The notes below the pieces were generated by a model. That model worked only from the letters and a program-made list of their open reading frames with translations, made no database searches and was not told where the DNA came from. A program made the position numbers and the translations under genes. Shown piece by piece: positions 16,965-25,929 of a stretch of DNA of 32,120 nt (the first letter of the stretch is position 1; every line of letters starts with the position of its first letter). Source of the stretch: UBA5359 sp002410925 [NCBI: bacterium UBP13_UBA5359] (lineage in GTDB: Bacteria > UBP13 > UBA5359); NCBI GenBank assembly GCA_002410925.1, contig DHPR01000023.1, positions 1 to 32,120 of the forward strand, read 5' to 3'.

Positions 16965-19091
16965 ATGGATGCGAAATCAAATATGTGGGGCAATCTATCA
17001 TCCCGTGCTTATGGTGCTAATGCAGTTTTTATTCCGGAGTATGGCAAGCCGGAGGGAATAGAGTTTATTCTGGTCCTTACCCAGAATTATCCCTCTTTCA
17101 AAACGCATCCTGTCCTGGATACCTGGCAGGGATATACAAAGGGTAGGGAACGTTTTGACGACAATAGAAATATGCGTGTTCTGGGATGGAAAAGCGATTC
17201 TCGGGAGAATTACTGGTCCTTTCTTTATTTGCCGGATAATGACGGCCAATGCCGGCTTACAGCGGAATTTATGGCCGTAGAAAGAGGCAGGCTTGATCTA
17301 CGTCTGTGCATGGAGAATCACTCCTCCGATGTCAGGGAATGGCAATGGGATATCTATGCTGCACCGATTCATACGGATGAACTGCCTGGTCTGAAGTTAC
17401 AGGAAAATGCCGGGAATAACCCGGCATTCTCCTTATGCGGCATGGAGTGGCGGATGACCAATCCGGAGATGCCTTTCAGAAGGATAAAAGCGGTTGATTC
17501 AAGCTTTTGGATTAACTTTCCGGTTAACGTAGATGCCGGCGACTCTTTGGAAGCGGCCAAGCTCCGTTTGAGAATGGAAGCTGAGCCGATAACCGTTGCT
17601 GGCGGAGAATGTCGTAATCTTTTTCTTACTTTGAATTGCATTTCTGGCAGCGAAGAGGCCGATCCTGTCTGGCCGGAGATTGAAGCACCGTCTGGTGAGG
17701 ATCTGCCGTATGCGCACCAATGGTGGGAGATATTGCATAATCGCCATTACGTTCGCTCTTTTAACAGCGATGCCATGGTCTGCCGCCTCTTTCCTGCTCA
17801 TCAGTGGGGGCGTTTTTACATCTGGGATGCCGGGATGACCATCCTGGGTGCATTGGAAGAGAGTATCTCTCTGGCGGAGGAGCAACTGGCTGAGATGCCT
17901 GACCCCGCTGCTATGAAAGAGGATGTTTTTAACGGCGTGGGTTCGTTTATCCCTACTTGTATTCTGGCCTGGTGGGAAGTGTACTCTTTTACGGGAGATA
18001 AAGAGATACTGAAGCGGCATTACGATCATATGAAGCGTCTTTGCCTGGCCTTCTATGCCTGGCCCGATTTGTTGCCGTTTCCTGATCATAACGGCCTGAT
18101 CAAATCGAGAAACAACCGCAACGGCATAGATGATCATCCCTCGCTGGTATACTGTGACGGGCGTCCCTTTGCCTGGGATTACGAGAGAACATTACCGGTT
18201 AACTCTGACCGATGCTTCAGACAGGCGCAGCAGCCTGGGTTAACCGCTCTGGCCATAAGATATGCCAAGATTATCAGACTGGCGGCTTATGTCCTCGGCC
18301 GGGACCAGGATATGGACTATATGAAAGTCCTGATAGACAAATCGGAGGCAAGCCTTAACAAGGAGCTCTGGAGCGAGGATTACGGCATCTATGTCTGGAG
18401 GACTGAAGAGGATGGGCAACTCCCGATGTACGGTCTGGATGGATGTTATCCGCTGCTGTCCGGCTCCGTTCCTTCAGAACGTCTGAAACGGATAACCTTT
18501 CACCTTTTTGATTCGGATGGCCTGTGGACGGAATACGGCCTGACAGTAGTGCCGCAAAACAGTCCTTATTACAGGGATAAAGGTTATTGGAACGGCGCTG
18601 TCTGGATACCACCGCAATGGTTTATGTGGAAGGCTTTTTATAATCACGGGTATATGGATAAGGCCGTAATCCTGGCCGATAAATTGCTGGCTCTGTGGGA
18701 GAGAAACCATGCTGAAGATTTATGCTGCTGGGAAAAGTTCGATATCTTCAGCGGCGGCAGAGGTGCCGGTAACAGCCGTTTTTCAGGGCTTAGCGCTCCT
18801 GTAATCTCTTTGGCGCGGGCACGGCGCAGGCCGGGGCGGGTTCAATTCGGCCATGATGTTCTGGGCAAATATGAAGTTGATGATAATTACAATAGTTTTG
18901 AAGGCGTTTTTCATAGCCCTTTTGACAGCCGGGAGACAGGAATAAGCGTTGTCCTGCAGCCTTTGACCGATTATCGGCTTTGCAGAGAAGGCTCTGAAGA
19001 TGTCCGGCTGAGAAGTGACCAATGGGGATATTTAGGCTTTACCGTCAATTTAACTGCCGGCAAGAGCGCTGAAGTAAGGGTGGAAGCGTAA
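16965..19091 (+). CDS. GH63-like (alpha/alpha)6-barrel glycoside hydrolase
   Basis: Cytosolic enzyme of about 708 aa: an N-terminal beta-sandwich (to about residue 240), then an (alpha/alpha)6 barrel. The barrel starts with YIWDAGM (the W-D-x-G motif of the GH63/GH37 clan). GIDDHPS (about 387-393) fits the general acid Asp, GYWNGAVWIPPQWF (about 540-553) is the clan hallmark, and CCWEKFDIFSGG (about 586-597) fits the general base Glu. Relatives include mannosylglycerate hydrolases and glucosidases acting on small alpha-glycosides. ATG 16965 has GGGAGG at 16954-16959; the ATG at 16911 lies inside the previous gene and is not used here. No signal peptide is seen, in contrast to the other large hydrolases in this window. 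Confidence 0.82.
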   Translation: MDAKSNMWGNLSSRAYGANAVFIPEYGKPEGIEFILVLTQNYPSFKTHPVLDTWQGYTKGRERFDDNRNMRVLGWKSDSRENYWSFLYLPDNDGQCRLTAEFMAVERGRLDLRLCMENHSSDVREWQWDIYAAPIHTDELPGLKLQENAGNNPAFSLCGMEWRMTNPEMPFRRIKAVDSSFWINFPVNVDAGDSLEAAKLRLRMEAEPITVAGGECRNLFLTLNCISGSEEADPVWPEIEAPSGEDLPYAHQWWEILHNRHYVRSFNSDAMVCRLFPAHQWGRFYIWDAGMTILGALEESISLAEEQLAEMPDPAAMKEDVFNGVGSFIPTCILAWWEVYSFTGDKEILKRHYDHMKRLCLAFYAWPDLLPFPDHNGLIKSRNNRNGIDDHPSLVYCDGRPFAWDYERTLPVNSDRCFRQAQQPGLTALAIRYAKIIRLAAYVLGRDQDMDYMKVLIDKSEASLNKELWSEDYGIYVWRTEEDGQLPMYGLDGCYPLLSGSVPSERLKRITFHLFDSDGLWTEYGLTVVPQNSPYYRDKGYWNGAVWIPPQWFMWKAFYNHGYMDKAVILADKLLALWERNHAEDLCCWEKFDIFSGGRGAGNSRFSGLSAPVISLARARRRPGRVQFGHDVLGKYEVDDNYNSFEGVFHSPFDSRETGISVVLQPLTDYRLCREGSEDVRLRSDQWGYLGFTVNLTAGKSAEVRVEA

Positions 19092-19137
19092 TTACAGGCT
19101 GTGGATTCAAGAGATGCTAATGGAGGAAGTATAAATT

Positions 19138-20130
19138 ATGAAGTGCGCATTACTGCTGAAAGAAGACATATGCGGCAAAATTTTCGGTGAACAAATGATT
19201 GATGATCTCTCCAGGGTTGTTGAGATTATAGGGCGGCCGCAGCCGGAAGTAAGGATTGATTATGTGATGGACCTAATCGGCGAAGCGGATATTGCTATTA
19301 CCTCCTGGGGGAGCGTAAAGCTCGAAAAGGCCGTCCTGGACCGTGCCCGCAACCTGAAACTGGTGGCACATGCGGCCGGAAGCGTTAAACCGGTGATCAG
19401 CCGGGATTTCATCCACAGGAACATTCCCATAACTACAGCAGCCCCGGCCATAGGCATAGGAGTGGCCGATTACTGTATGGGAGCTATCCTGATGGGCGGC
19501 AAGCGGCTGAAAGAGCAGATGCAGGCGGTGGATGCCGGAGGCTGGAAATGTAAGGAGTCGGCTAAGGCCATGGAGCTCTTTGGTGCCGTGGTGGGCATAG
19601 TGGGAGCCGGCTTTGTCGGGCGCCGATTGATAAAGTATCTCCAAGCCTTCGAAGTTACCACCATATGGGTATTCGATCCGTATTTGTCGGAAGAGGGAGC
19701 ATCCGCCCTGGGTGTCGAAAAGAGAAGCCTTGAAGATATCTTCTCCCACTGCGATTACATAAGCATCAACGCTCCCTCCACCAAAGAGACGGAAGGCATG
19801 ATCGCAGCGAGTCTGCTTCATAAAATCAAAGATAACGCCCTCTTTATCAATACCGCCCGCGGCGCTATCGTAGATGAGCAGGCGCTGATAAGGGAATTGA
19901 AAACGGGCAGGTTCTGTGCTTTTATCGATGTGACCGAACCCGAGCCGCCAGCGCCGGATCATCCTCTGCGCAATCTGCCCAATGTAGTGATGACACCGCA
20001 TATAGCCGGTGCCGTCTCAAGAAATCTGCGGCGGATAGGAGATCTTGCTTTAAAGGAAATCAACAGCTTTGTCAACGGTAAGTCGCTGCAATATCCTGTA
20101 GACCTGAGTAAAATAGATTGCATAGCCTGA
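19138..20130 (+). CDS. D-isomer-specific 2-hydroxyacid dehydrogenase
   Basis: NAD(P)-dependent dehydrogenase of 2-hydroxyacids (phosphoglycerate, glyoxylate or sugar-acid type), cytosolic. The cofactor fold shows VGIVGAGFVGRRL at about 150-162 and an acidic residue ending the next strand (VFDPYLS). The catalytic triad is visible: Arg in NTARGAIVDE (about 240), Glu in DVTEPEPP (about 268) and His in MTPHIAG (about 287). Length (330 aa) is typical. GGAGG at 19122-19126 lies 11 bp from the ATG and 47 bp separate it from the GH63-like gene. Substrate is not defined; context suggests oxidation of a sugar-derived acid. Confidence 0.9.
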   Translation: MKCALLLKEDICGKIFGEQMIDDLSRVVEIIGRPQPEVRIDYVMDLIGEADIAITSWGSVKLEKAVLDRARNLKLVAHAAGSVKPVISRDFIHRNIPITTAAPAIGIGVADYCMGAILMGGKRLKEQMQAVDAGGWKCKESAKAMELFGAVVGIVGAGFVGRRLIKYLQAFEVTTIWVFDPYLSEEGASALGVEKRSLEDIFSHCDYISINAPSTKETEGMIAASLLHKIKDNALFINTARGAIVDEQALIRELKTGRFCAFIDVTEPEPPAPDHPLRNLPNVVMTPHIAGAVSRNLRRIGDLALKEINSFVNGKSLQYPVDLSKIDCIA

Positions 20131-20215
20131 GTTGCAGGGGCCTTTAAGGAATAAGCCGCCATATCAAAAAATATATTTATGTTGAGCGAACTAAAAGTAT
20201 CTTGGGGGAGAAGTA

Positions 20216-21319
20216 ATGAATAGCCGTGAAAGATTCATCAGGACATTGCTCGGCCGGGATGTTGATCGGGTACCGTTTATAAAAGTATTCGGTGGAAAGA
20301 ATACCATCCTGCCTCAATGGGAAGAGGAGATGGCTGGATTATCTATATGCATTGATAATCTGTTGCAGTTTGAAGGGGCAGATCGGGGATGGCAGAGATC
20401 GCCGGTTAACATGCGCCTTTCGCAACGAGGGATACCGGTGGTAATAAAGGAAACGGATGAAGAGGTTGTCAGCAAATGGAATGACGGCACTATTGATGTT
20501 TACCGTCCCGGCATGGATTATTATCGCCACACTATCGAATGGCCGGTTAAGACGAAAAAAGATTGGGATTACGTTAAGGAGCATCACCTTCAAGCTGATG
20601 ACCCTGAACGCTTTCCAGCCGATTGGCATGAATATTTACAAAAAGCAAAGAATCGCGATTATCCTTTACAGCTTTTCCACGGAGGTGTCTATGGCTTTGC
20701 GCGTACATTGATGGGTGATGTAAATCTTGCTTATGCTTTCTATGATTGCCCGGAATTAATACATGAAATAATGGATTATTATACGGAAATGGTTATCAGT
20801 ATCTGGACGAAAATGGTCCGTGAAACAGATTATGACCTGATTGAATGTTGGGAAGATATGGCGTGCAAAAGCGGCATGCTCGTATCTTCGAAAATCTTTC
20901 AGGAGTTTATCCGGCCGCGTTATCTTAGAATTGCGCAATTTGCGCGACAGTATGATATCAAAATTATTCTGGTGGATTCCGATGGTCTTATCGACGAGTT
21001 AACAGAATTACTGCTGGAGAGCGGGGTCACGTCAATCTATCCATATGAAGTACAAGCAGGCAATGATGTTGCCGCGATGCTGGAGCGATTCCCGAAGCTG
21101 AGCATTATCGGAGGCCTGGATAAAAATGTGATGGCTAAAGGCAAGCCGTATATTGATGAAGAATTAGAAAAAGCGCGTGAATTTATACAAAAAGGACGAT
21201 ATATCCCCGGTCCCGATCACTTTGTATTATCGGATGTTTCATGGAAAGATTATCGATATTTTATGGAGGGCCTTAGAGAAGTAGTAATGACTACCAAGCC
21301 CGGTATTTGCAAAGGATAG
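20216..21319 (+). CDS. Uroporphyrinogen-decarboxylase (URO-D) family protein, probably not HemE
   Basis: The N-terminus NSRERFIRTLLGRDVDRVPF is the standard opening of URO-D-fold proteins, and later segments (DYDLIECWEDMACKSGMLVS, RPRYLRIAQFARQYD, SIIGGLDKNVMAKG, PGPDHFVLSDVSW) match the corrinoid methyltransferase-like or unknown branch found in sugar and methyl-compound loci. It lacks the haem-type RQAGR N-terminal motif of true HemE. Length is 367 aa. GGGGGAG at 20204-20210 supports ATG 20216. It is the last + strand gene before a convergent amidohydrolase 25 bp away. Function here is unknown; methyl transfer or sugar-acid chemistry are both open. Confidence 0.85.
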   Translation: MNSRERFIRTLLGRDVDRVPFIKVFGGKNTILPQWEEEMAGLSICIDNLLQFEGADRGWQRSPVNMRLSQRGIPVVIKETDEEVVSKWNDGTIDVYRPGMDYYRHTIEWPVKTKKDWDYVKEHHLQADDPERFPADWHEYLQKAKNRDYPLQLFHGGVYGFARTLMGDVNLAYAFYDCPELIHEIMDYYTEMVISIWTKMVRETDYDLIECWEDMACKSGMLVSSKIFQEFIRPRYLRIAQFARQYDIKIILVDSDGLIDELTELLLESGVTSIYPYEVQAGNDVAAMLERFPKLSIIGGLDKNVMAKGKPYIDEELEKAREFIQKGRYIPGPDHFVLSDVSWKDYRYFMEGLREVVMTTKPGICKG

Positions 21320-21343
21320 GGATTGTATGCCTGCCCCCCGATT

Positions 21344-22159
21344 TTAATAAAGCCCCAGCCATCCCGCTGCTGTGCCGCCCATAATCTCATGCTGAATCTC
21401 TTTTGGCACCCCAATTCGTGCAAGCGTGTGGTTGTACCAGTCTTGTGCCGCCTCAAAGGGTGTGCGTATACTTGTGTAGGAATCGGAGCCCAGAAGCAGC
21501 TTGTGAAAATAGCTGAATGTAGAATCTATCTCCTTTGACGGGTCGGAGAGGAGTTCTGCAAGATCATGGGAGCGCACCGTAAACCAGCTTCCGCATCCGG
21601 CAAGGTCTGCATAAAGATTTTGGTGAAGCCGAATCATCTCCGCACCTTCCTGCCGGAAGAGTGTGGTTCCCATGTGGGCCATAACAATCTTCAGATTTGG
21701 GAATGAGCGAGCGATTCTATCCAGCGTGAGGGGGCGCATATTCGTAAGCATGGGGCGCTGGTGAAGTGCGTCTGCCTTGCACGCTCTCCAGAGGCCGGTA
21801 TGGAATACGGCGGGGAGCCCCGCCTCTTCCGCCTTCTGGTATGCGGGCATGTAGAGATCGTGGTCATATGGGTGGTAGGGGGAGATGAACTTAAGCCCGC
21901 GGAAACCCTGTTTAGCAAATTTATCTATTTCATTGGTATCCACCCTGTCCCATAGATCTACAAATGCAAAGGGTACAAGCACGTCAGGATGTGCCTTTGC
22001 CACCGCAAGCGTCTCTTCATTGGTGCAGTAGTGGTGGCCGCACCTTGGACCTACGGAGTAAATACAGGCAGCAGTCTCATTCTTCCGGCACATCCCGGCA
22101 AAGGCTTCTACCTCTGCCGGATCTGTAGTATCACAGTGTGTATGAATATCTAATCTCAT
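21344..22159 (-). CDS. Amidohydrolase_2-type metal-dependent hydrolase
   Basis: Only convincing minus-strand gene. A metal-dependent TIM barrel: the first strand has DIHTHCD with His6 and His8. Later ligands are seen in FKISP/GFRGLKF (Lys region), PAVFHTG (His), IVMAHMGTT (His) and LLGSDSY (Asp), which is the order of the amidohydrolase_2 family (decarboxylases and lactonases). Length is 271 aa. The GGAGG read on the minus strand (CCTCC at 22165-22169) is five bases before ATG 22159, so the longer start at 22189 is unlikely. It converges with the URO-D-like gene (25 bp gap) and diverges from the operator-controlled unit starting at 22463. A role on a lactone or acid from sugar breakdown is possible. 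Confidence 0.87.
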   Translation of the reverse strand: MRLDIHTHCDTTDPAEVEAFAGMCRKNETAACIYSVGPRCGHHYCTNEETLAVAKAHPDVLVPFAFVDLWDRVDTNEIDKFAKQGFRGLKFISPYHPYDHDLYMPAYQKAEEAGLPAVFHTGLWRACKADALHQRPMLTNMRPLTLDRIARSFPNLKIVMAHMGTTLFRQEGAEMIRLHQNLYADLAGCGSWFTVRSHDLAELLSDPSKEIDSTFSYFHKLLLGSDSYTSIRTPFEAAQDWYNHTLARIGVPKEIQHEIMGGTAAGWLGLY

Positions 22160-22297
22160 AATGTCCTCCGGTAACATTTCCCTCTGCACAAAGACGTGGG
22201 GATTCTTGATAGTAATTCCCTTATAATAGCATTTATGATTGGTTTGGTATAGCTACATAGTCTGATCGATTTCAACTAACTGATTTCAGCTATATCT

Positions 22298-22323
22298 CCG
22301 GGTTTATATACACTTGAACCCGG
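22298..22323. repeat. Perfect 7 bp inverted repeat in a 300 bp gene-free gap
   Basis: CCGGGTT and AACCCGG are separated by 12 AT-rich bases (TATATACACTTG). It lies in the divergent gap between the amidohydrolase start (22159) and the promoter at 22463. No U-run follows, so it could be an operator or a hairpin; I see no other recognisable feature in 22190-22460. Confidence 0.4.
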
Positions 22324-22462
22324 TGCGGACAGGAAACGCTTGCAGGGCGGAGGGGTATAAGTGGTCAAGCCGCCGGGCTGTCAAATGTGTAGACCTGACT
22401 CCGGTTATCAATTTCGATCCGAAGATTATTTCGAGTAGATTTTTAATGAGGCAATTCAGCAC

Positions 22463-22511
22463 TTGACACAGGAGCATGACAGCCTTATACTGGTACAGTA
22501 AGATGTACCAG
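22463..22511 (+). promoter_or_regulatory. Promoter with overlapping operator, copy 1 (for the GH42-like gene at 22700)
   Basis: Consensus-like sigma-70 promoter: TTGACA at 22463-22468, 17 bp spacer, TATACT at 22486-22491. A perfect dyad CTGGTACA-GTAAGA-TGTACCAG lies at 22490-22511 and covers the end of the -10 box and the expected start of transcription. This is the best preserved of three copies in the window. Position of the dyad means a bound protein would block RNA polymerase. The likely partner is the GntR-LacI regulator at 27223, whose own promoter has the same dyad; that pairing is inferred. Confidence 0.82.
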
Positions 22512-22531
22512 ATGTCATCCTGGTGGTATCA

Positions 22532-22699
22532 GTGAAAGAAAAAAGCATATTTATAGGTAATGCGTTTCAGACCGGCCCCAGGGTGCACAGGACGGGTTTT
22601 GCAGCCCGGCACGGCATGCTCACCGTCGGCGGCTATGCAAAACGGCCGCCGGCAAGGCCTTCTATTGCCGGAGCGGCAAGCAAAGGGAGGGTGATATAC
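22532..22699 (+). other. Leader containing what look like relict regulator start codons and a hairpin
   Basis: After operator copy 1 the bases GGTATCAGTGAAAGAAAAA repeat the start of the regulator gene at 27223 (GTG AAA GAA AAA), which suggests that the promoter and first codons of a regulator copy were left here while the rest was lost. The remaining 150 bp are GC-rich. CCGGCAA and TTGCCGG (about 22650-22672) form a hairpin just before the ribosome site. This stretch is open in the frame of the downstream hydrolase, so a GTG 22532 start would add 56 residues in front of the signal peptide. I think it is an untranslated or relict leader. Confidence 0.5.
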
Positions 22700-25600
22700 T
22701 TGAAAACTTACAGATATGCTTTGATCATAATTGCAGTGATCTTATGTCCCTGCGCTTCTCACGCCAGGACGCCGAAAGGGCTTGAAAAAGAGGTAAAGTC
22801 CTTGCCGATGGCGATATTCTCGCAACGTCTCGACATATCGAAGGCCGTCGATGAGACCGGAAGATGGAAGTATGTAAAGATCAAGGAAGCGCCCGATGTG
22901 AATCTTCTTACAGGTTCGGGTGAATCTGGCTATATTCCCTTTACGGTTATCTCTCCCGGCAGGCACAGCATCTGGCTCAGGTTTTATACCGATAAAGATA
23001 GAGCCGCCAACATTCTGGCGATCGTGCGTGCTCCTAACGGAGAGGCTCTTTGTGCTGAGCGTATCGATGCACCGATTCACAGGCTCAACCCGGCCAAACC
23101 TTATCTTGAGCAGAAGATCAGCCGTGAAGCAGGATTCCGCTTCTGCAGGTTCGAGACGGTATTTGAATATCCCGGTGCATATTCTATTAACCTTTCCAAC
23201 GCCGTCGTCCGCGAAGGAGGCAGACGACTTATCGAAAGCATCTACATAAGCAACGACGCGGCTTTCGATCCGGCCGTGAAACCCGCCGTTTCGACGATGC
23301 CGCCTCAAGCGATTGCAGGGGTTCCCGCAGGCTTTTTGCCGGCAAAGGTTTATCCGCTGTATGTTTCCCTTTATACCGGCATCCGGGATGCAAAAAAACG
23401 ATTCAAAACGGGGCTGATTCAAAACGGGGCCGTATACCTCGATCCCTCTGCCATGGTATTGATGGGTGTCACGCACCAGCAGGGGATATGGTGTGGCAAC
23501 GAAAAGATAAATTGCGGCCTTCTTACCTTCGGGCTTGGGGGCACACTCTATGGTAACAGCCCTGCGTTTGTAAAATCCGCCAAGTCCCCGGAAGGGCGCT
23601 TCGTCAATGCCGAAGGGACCGTAGGTTCCGGATTCAGCCTTTCCTATGATCCTGCCTTGCAGGATGCCCTGGCGAACGGCAGGGAGAATATGCTCAAGTT
23701 GATTGGCGACAGGGCGATGGACAGGACGATAGATGCCTGGTGCATCTGCGGCGAGGCAGGCGGAAATCTTGATTATAGTTCTTATTCCGTGGAGAAATTC
23801 CGCGCCTGGCTGAAGGATAAATACAGCACCATCGAAAGGCTGAACAGCGCCTGGCGTTCCGATTTCAAGGACTTTACAGCTATATATCCGGCAAAGAATC
23901 CTGAAGAGAATAAGACCAACTGGCTGGAATTCCGCGATTTTTCAAGCAAGTTATTTGCAACGGGCATAACACAGTCGGTCAAAACCGTCAATTCAGCCGA
24001 TCCTTTGAAGAGGCCGGCGACAACCCAGCTTTCCAACCTTGATCTCTTTGCCTCCGACTATGCCCGTTTCCGTCCGAACAACTTTGAGGATATGATCCTT
24101 ATCGGTCTTAAAGAGACCGATAACATAGGCTGGGACGCCTACTGCGCCGATGATTATATGGGTGCCGAGATGGACCTGATGGATTCCCTCGGCCGCGGCA
24201 AGAAGATGCTTCAGCGAGAGTTCAATACCCATAATCAGAATGTGGAGATTGCCGCCCGCACATACTGGACGATCTTTGGCAAGGGCGCCAAGGGTATTTC
24301 GCTTTTCCAGTTTCATGAAGGCGGAGGGCACGATTCTTACCCGAAATGGGCGCTGACCAACAAGGATATGACCCCGCGTGACAAGCTGGGCGCCTTCAGC
24401 GATCAGATGCAGGAGATCCACCGCATGGAAAACATCGTCGCCGGGGCCAGGAAGATCTATCCGGTGAAACCGGTGGCCATATTCTACAACAAGATAGATA
24501 TGACCCTCTCGAAGGCGCCGCTTGCTTCGTCGTGGGGAGAAGGCATCGATACTCCTTACCATCTCTACGAAATGCTTCGCGGGCGCGGCTATCCGGTGAC
24601 CTTCACTACCGACAGCCAGATCCGCGACGGCTTCCTGAAGAACTTCAGCGCGGTGGTCTTTGCCGATGCGCAGCATATATCCGCCGAGGCCTGCGACAGA
24701 ATAGTCGAATGGGTCAATGCCGGCGGCACGGTCATAGGAGATACCTGGCCGGGCGCCTATACGGAATTGGGGCATCGCCAGAATACTCTTCTTGATCTAT
24801 TCGGCATTCGTCCCCGCGATATCAAAAAAGTGGATAAGATAAAGCTGGAGGAATCCCCTCAGGGTTACGGAGAAATAACCGTAACCGCTATAAACCCCGA
24901 CACCCTTTACAACACGGTCATGGAGACGTGGCAACAGTGGGATTCTCAGCATCCGGTCGCCAGGAAGACCGGCAACTGGATGTTCAGCGGTTACGGCCGG
25001 TCGGATATTGTTTGTACGGCCGGAGAGGTTGTGGGCATGGTATTCGACGGGCATCCCGGTGCGGTTATCAACCGCACCGGTAAAGGGCATAGCCTCTATA
25101 TCTCCACGATGCTGGGATCACTCTACGGAGGCGCTGCTTCCAGGTATGAATGGGATTCTGCCCATTCCGATCTATCGGCGCCTCGCCTGCTTGATGCCTT
25201 TCTGGAATTTGCCGGCATCAAAAAGCTTTCCGTTGCCGGACTTTCGGAACTGCAAGCATACAAGCTGCGTGTCGAGGCCCCGCTGATCGACGAGAAGGGC
25301 AACGGTATTGTCACCATGGTAAGCTACAATGATACCCCTCTTCCGGCATTTCATTTGAAAGTCGCCTGGCCTGCCGGGGTCAAGCTTCCTGTAAAGATAT
25401 TCAGCGTGACCGGGGGAAGCCGGAAAGCGGTGGAACTTCCTTTCAAGTTCACTAACGGCAGCATCGAGCTGGATGTGCCGGGGTTCAACTCGCATGCCGC
25501 GCTTCTGGCGATCAGCGATTCCGTTCCTCTGCTCTCCCTGGAGTTTACAGATGCGAGCCGCGGCGTTGCCGGCCTGGTCACCATGACCCCGAACAGGAAA

Positions 25601-25873
25601 GCAAAGGTCAGGGTTACCGTTCATAACGTCTCCGGCAAAGCGGTCTCCGGCAGGGTTACGGCCCGTATTCCCGAAGGCTGGTTCTATGACAAAGAGTCGG
25701 TTGCTGTAGGAAAGATAGCCCCCTGGCGGTCGGCGACAGCTGTCTTTACGATCAAAGCGCCCTCCTTCTGTGCGGCCAGGCGGGTTCGCCCGATCTCCTT
25801 TCTCTTCGAGGGCGACAGAGCATGCTCTATGCCGGCAACCGAAGCGGTCTGGTGGCAGGCAAAAGAAAAGTAA
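22700..25873 (+). CDS. Secreted multidomain GH42-like glycoside hydrolase with C-terminal beta-sandwich
   Basis: Exported protein of about 1057 aa. Sec signal peptide MKTYRYALIIIAVILCPCAS, then HA. An N-terminal beta-sandwich (about 30-200) precedes a TIM barrel. The acid/base Glu is in CICGEAGG (about 351) and the helix FRAWLKDKYSTIERLNSAW (about 368-386) is typical of GH42; the nucleophile Glu is in LQREFNTH (about 507). A GATase-like trimerisation domain follows (KPVAIFYNKIDM, VVFADAQHIS, GGTVIGDTW; about 590-800), and the C-terminus (about 950-1030: VRVTVHNVSGKAVSG, ARIPEGWFYD) is a NEW3-type beta-sandwich. TTG 22700 is preferred because GGGAGGG at 22684-22690 is about nine bases upstream and the signal peptide starts there. 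Controlled by the operator at 22490. Confidence 0.82.
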   Translation: MKTYRYALIIIAVILCPCASHARTPKGLEKEVKSLPMAIFSQRLDISKAVDETGRWKYVKIKEAPDVNLLTGSGESGYIPFTVISPGRHSIWLRFYTDKDRAANILAIVRAPNGEALCAERIDAPIHRLNPAKPYLEQKISREAGFRFCRFETVFEYPGAYSINLSNAVVREGGRRLIESIYISNDAAFDPAVKPAVSTMPPQAIAGVPAGFLPAKVYPLYVSLYTGIRDAKKRFKTGLIQNGAVYLDPSAMVLMGVTHQQGIWCGNEKINCGLLTFGLGGTLYGNSPAFVKSAKSPEGRFVNAEGTVGSGFSLSYDPALQDALANGRENMLKLIGDRAMDRTIDAWCICGEAGGNLDYSSYSVEKFRAWLKDKYSTIERLNSAWRSDFKDFTAIYPAKNPEENKTNWLEFRDFSSKLFATGITQSVKTVNSADPLKRPATTQLSNLDLFASDYARFRPNNFEDMILIGLKETDNIGWDAYCADDYMGAEMDLMDSLGRGKKMLQREFNTHNQNVEIAARTYWTIFGKGAKGISLFQFHEGGGHDSYPKWALTNKDMTPRDKLGAFSDQMQEIHRMENIVAGARKIYPVKPVAIFYNKIDMTLSKAPLASSWGEGIDTPYHLYEMLRGRGYPVTFTTDSQIRDGFLKNFSAVVFADAQHISAEACDRIVEWVNAGGTVIGDTWPGAYTELGHRQNTLLDLFGIRPRDIKKVDKIKLEESPQGYGEITVTAINPDTLYNTVMETWQQWDSQHPVARKTGNWMFSGYGRSDIVCTAGEVVGMVFDGHPGAVINRTGKGHSLYISTMLGSLYGGAASRYEWDSAHSDLSAPRLLDAFLEFAGIKKLSVAGLSELQAYKLRVEAPLIDEKGNGIVTMVSYNDTPLPAFHLKVAWPAGVKLPVKIFSVTGGSRKAVELPFKFTNGSIELDVPGFNSHAALLAISDSVPLLSLEFTDASRGVAGLVTMTPNRKAKVRVTVHNVSGKAVSGRVTARIPEGWFYDKESVAVGKIAPWRSATAVFTIKAPSFCAARRVRPISFLFEGDRACSMPATEAVWWQAKEK

Positions 25874-25880
25874 CAGGCAT

Positions 25881-25929
25881 TTGACAAAAAAGCATGACAG
25901 CCCTATACTGGTACAATAAGATATACCAG
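25881..25929 (+). promoter_or_regulatory. Promoter with overlapping operator, copy 2 (before the pseudopilin at 26054)
   Basis: TTGACA at 25881-25886, 17 bp spacer, TATACT at 25904-25909. Dyad CTGGTACA-ATAAGA-TATACCAG at 25908-25929, one mismatch between the arms. It begins only 8 bp after the stop of the GH42-like gene, so the pseudopilin has its own start of transcription within the gene array. The right arm leads straight into a remnant of the regulator's 3' end. Confidence 0.82.

Noticed and set aside
19273-20001. 242-codon minus-strand frame under the 2-hydroxyacid dehydrogenase
   Set aside because: Shadow of a gene with complete catalytic motifs on the other strand; no start site or domain of its own.
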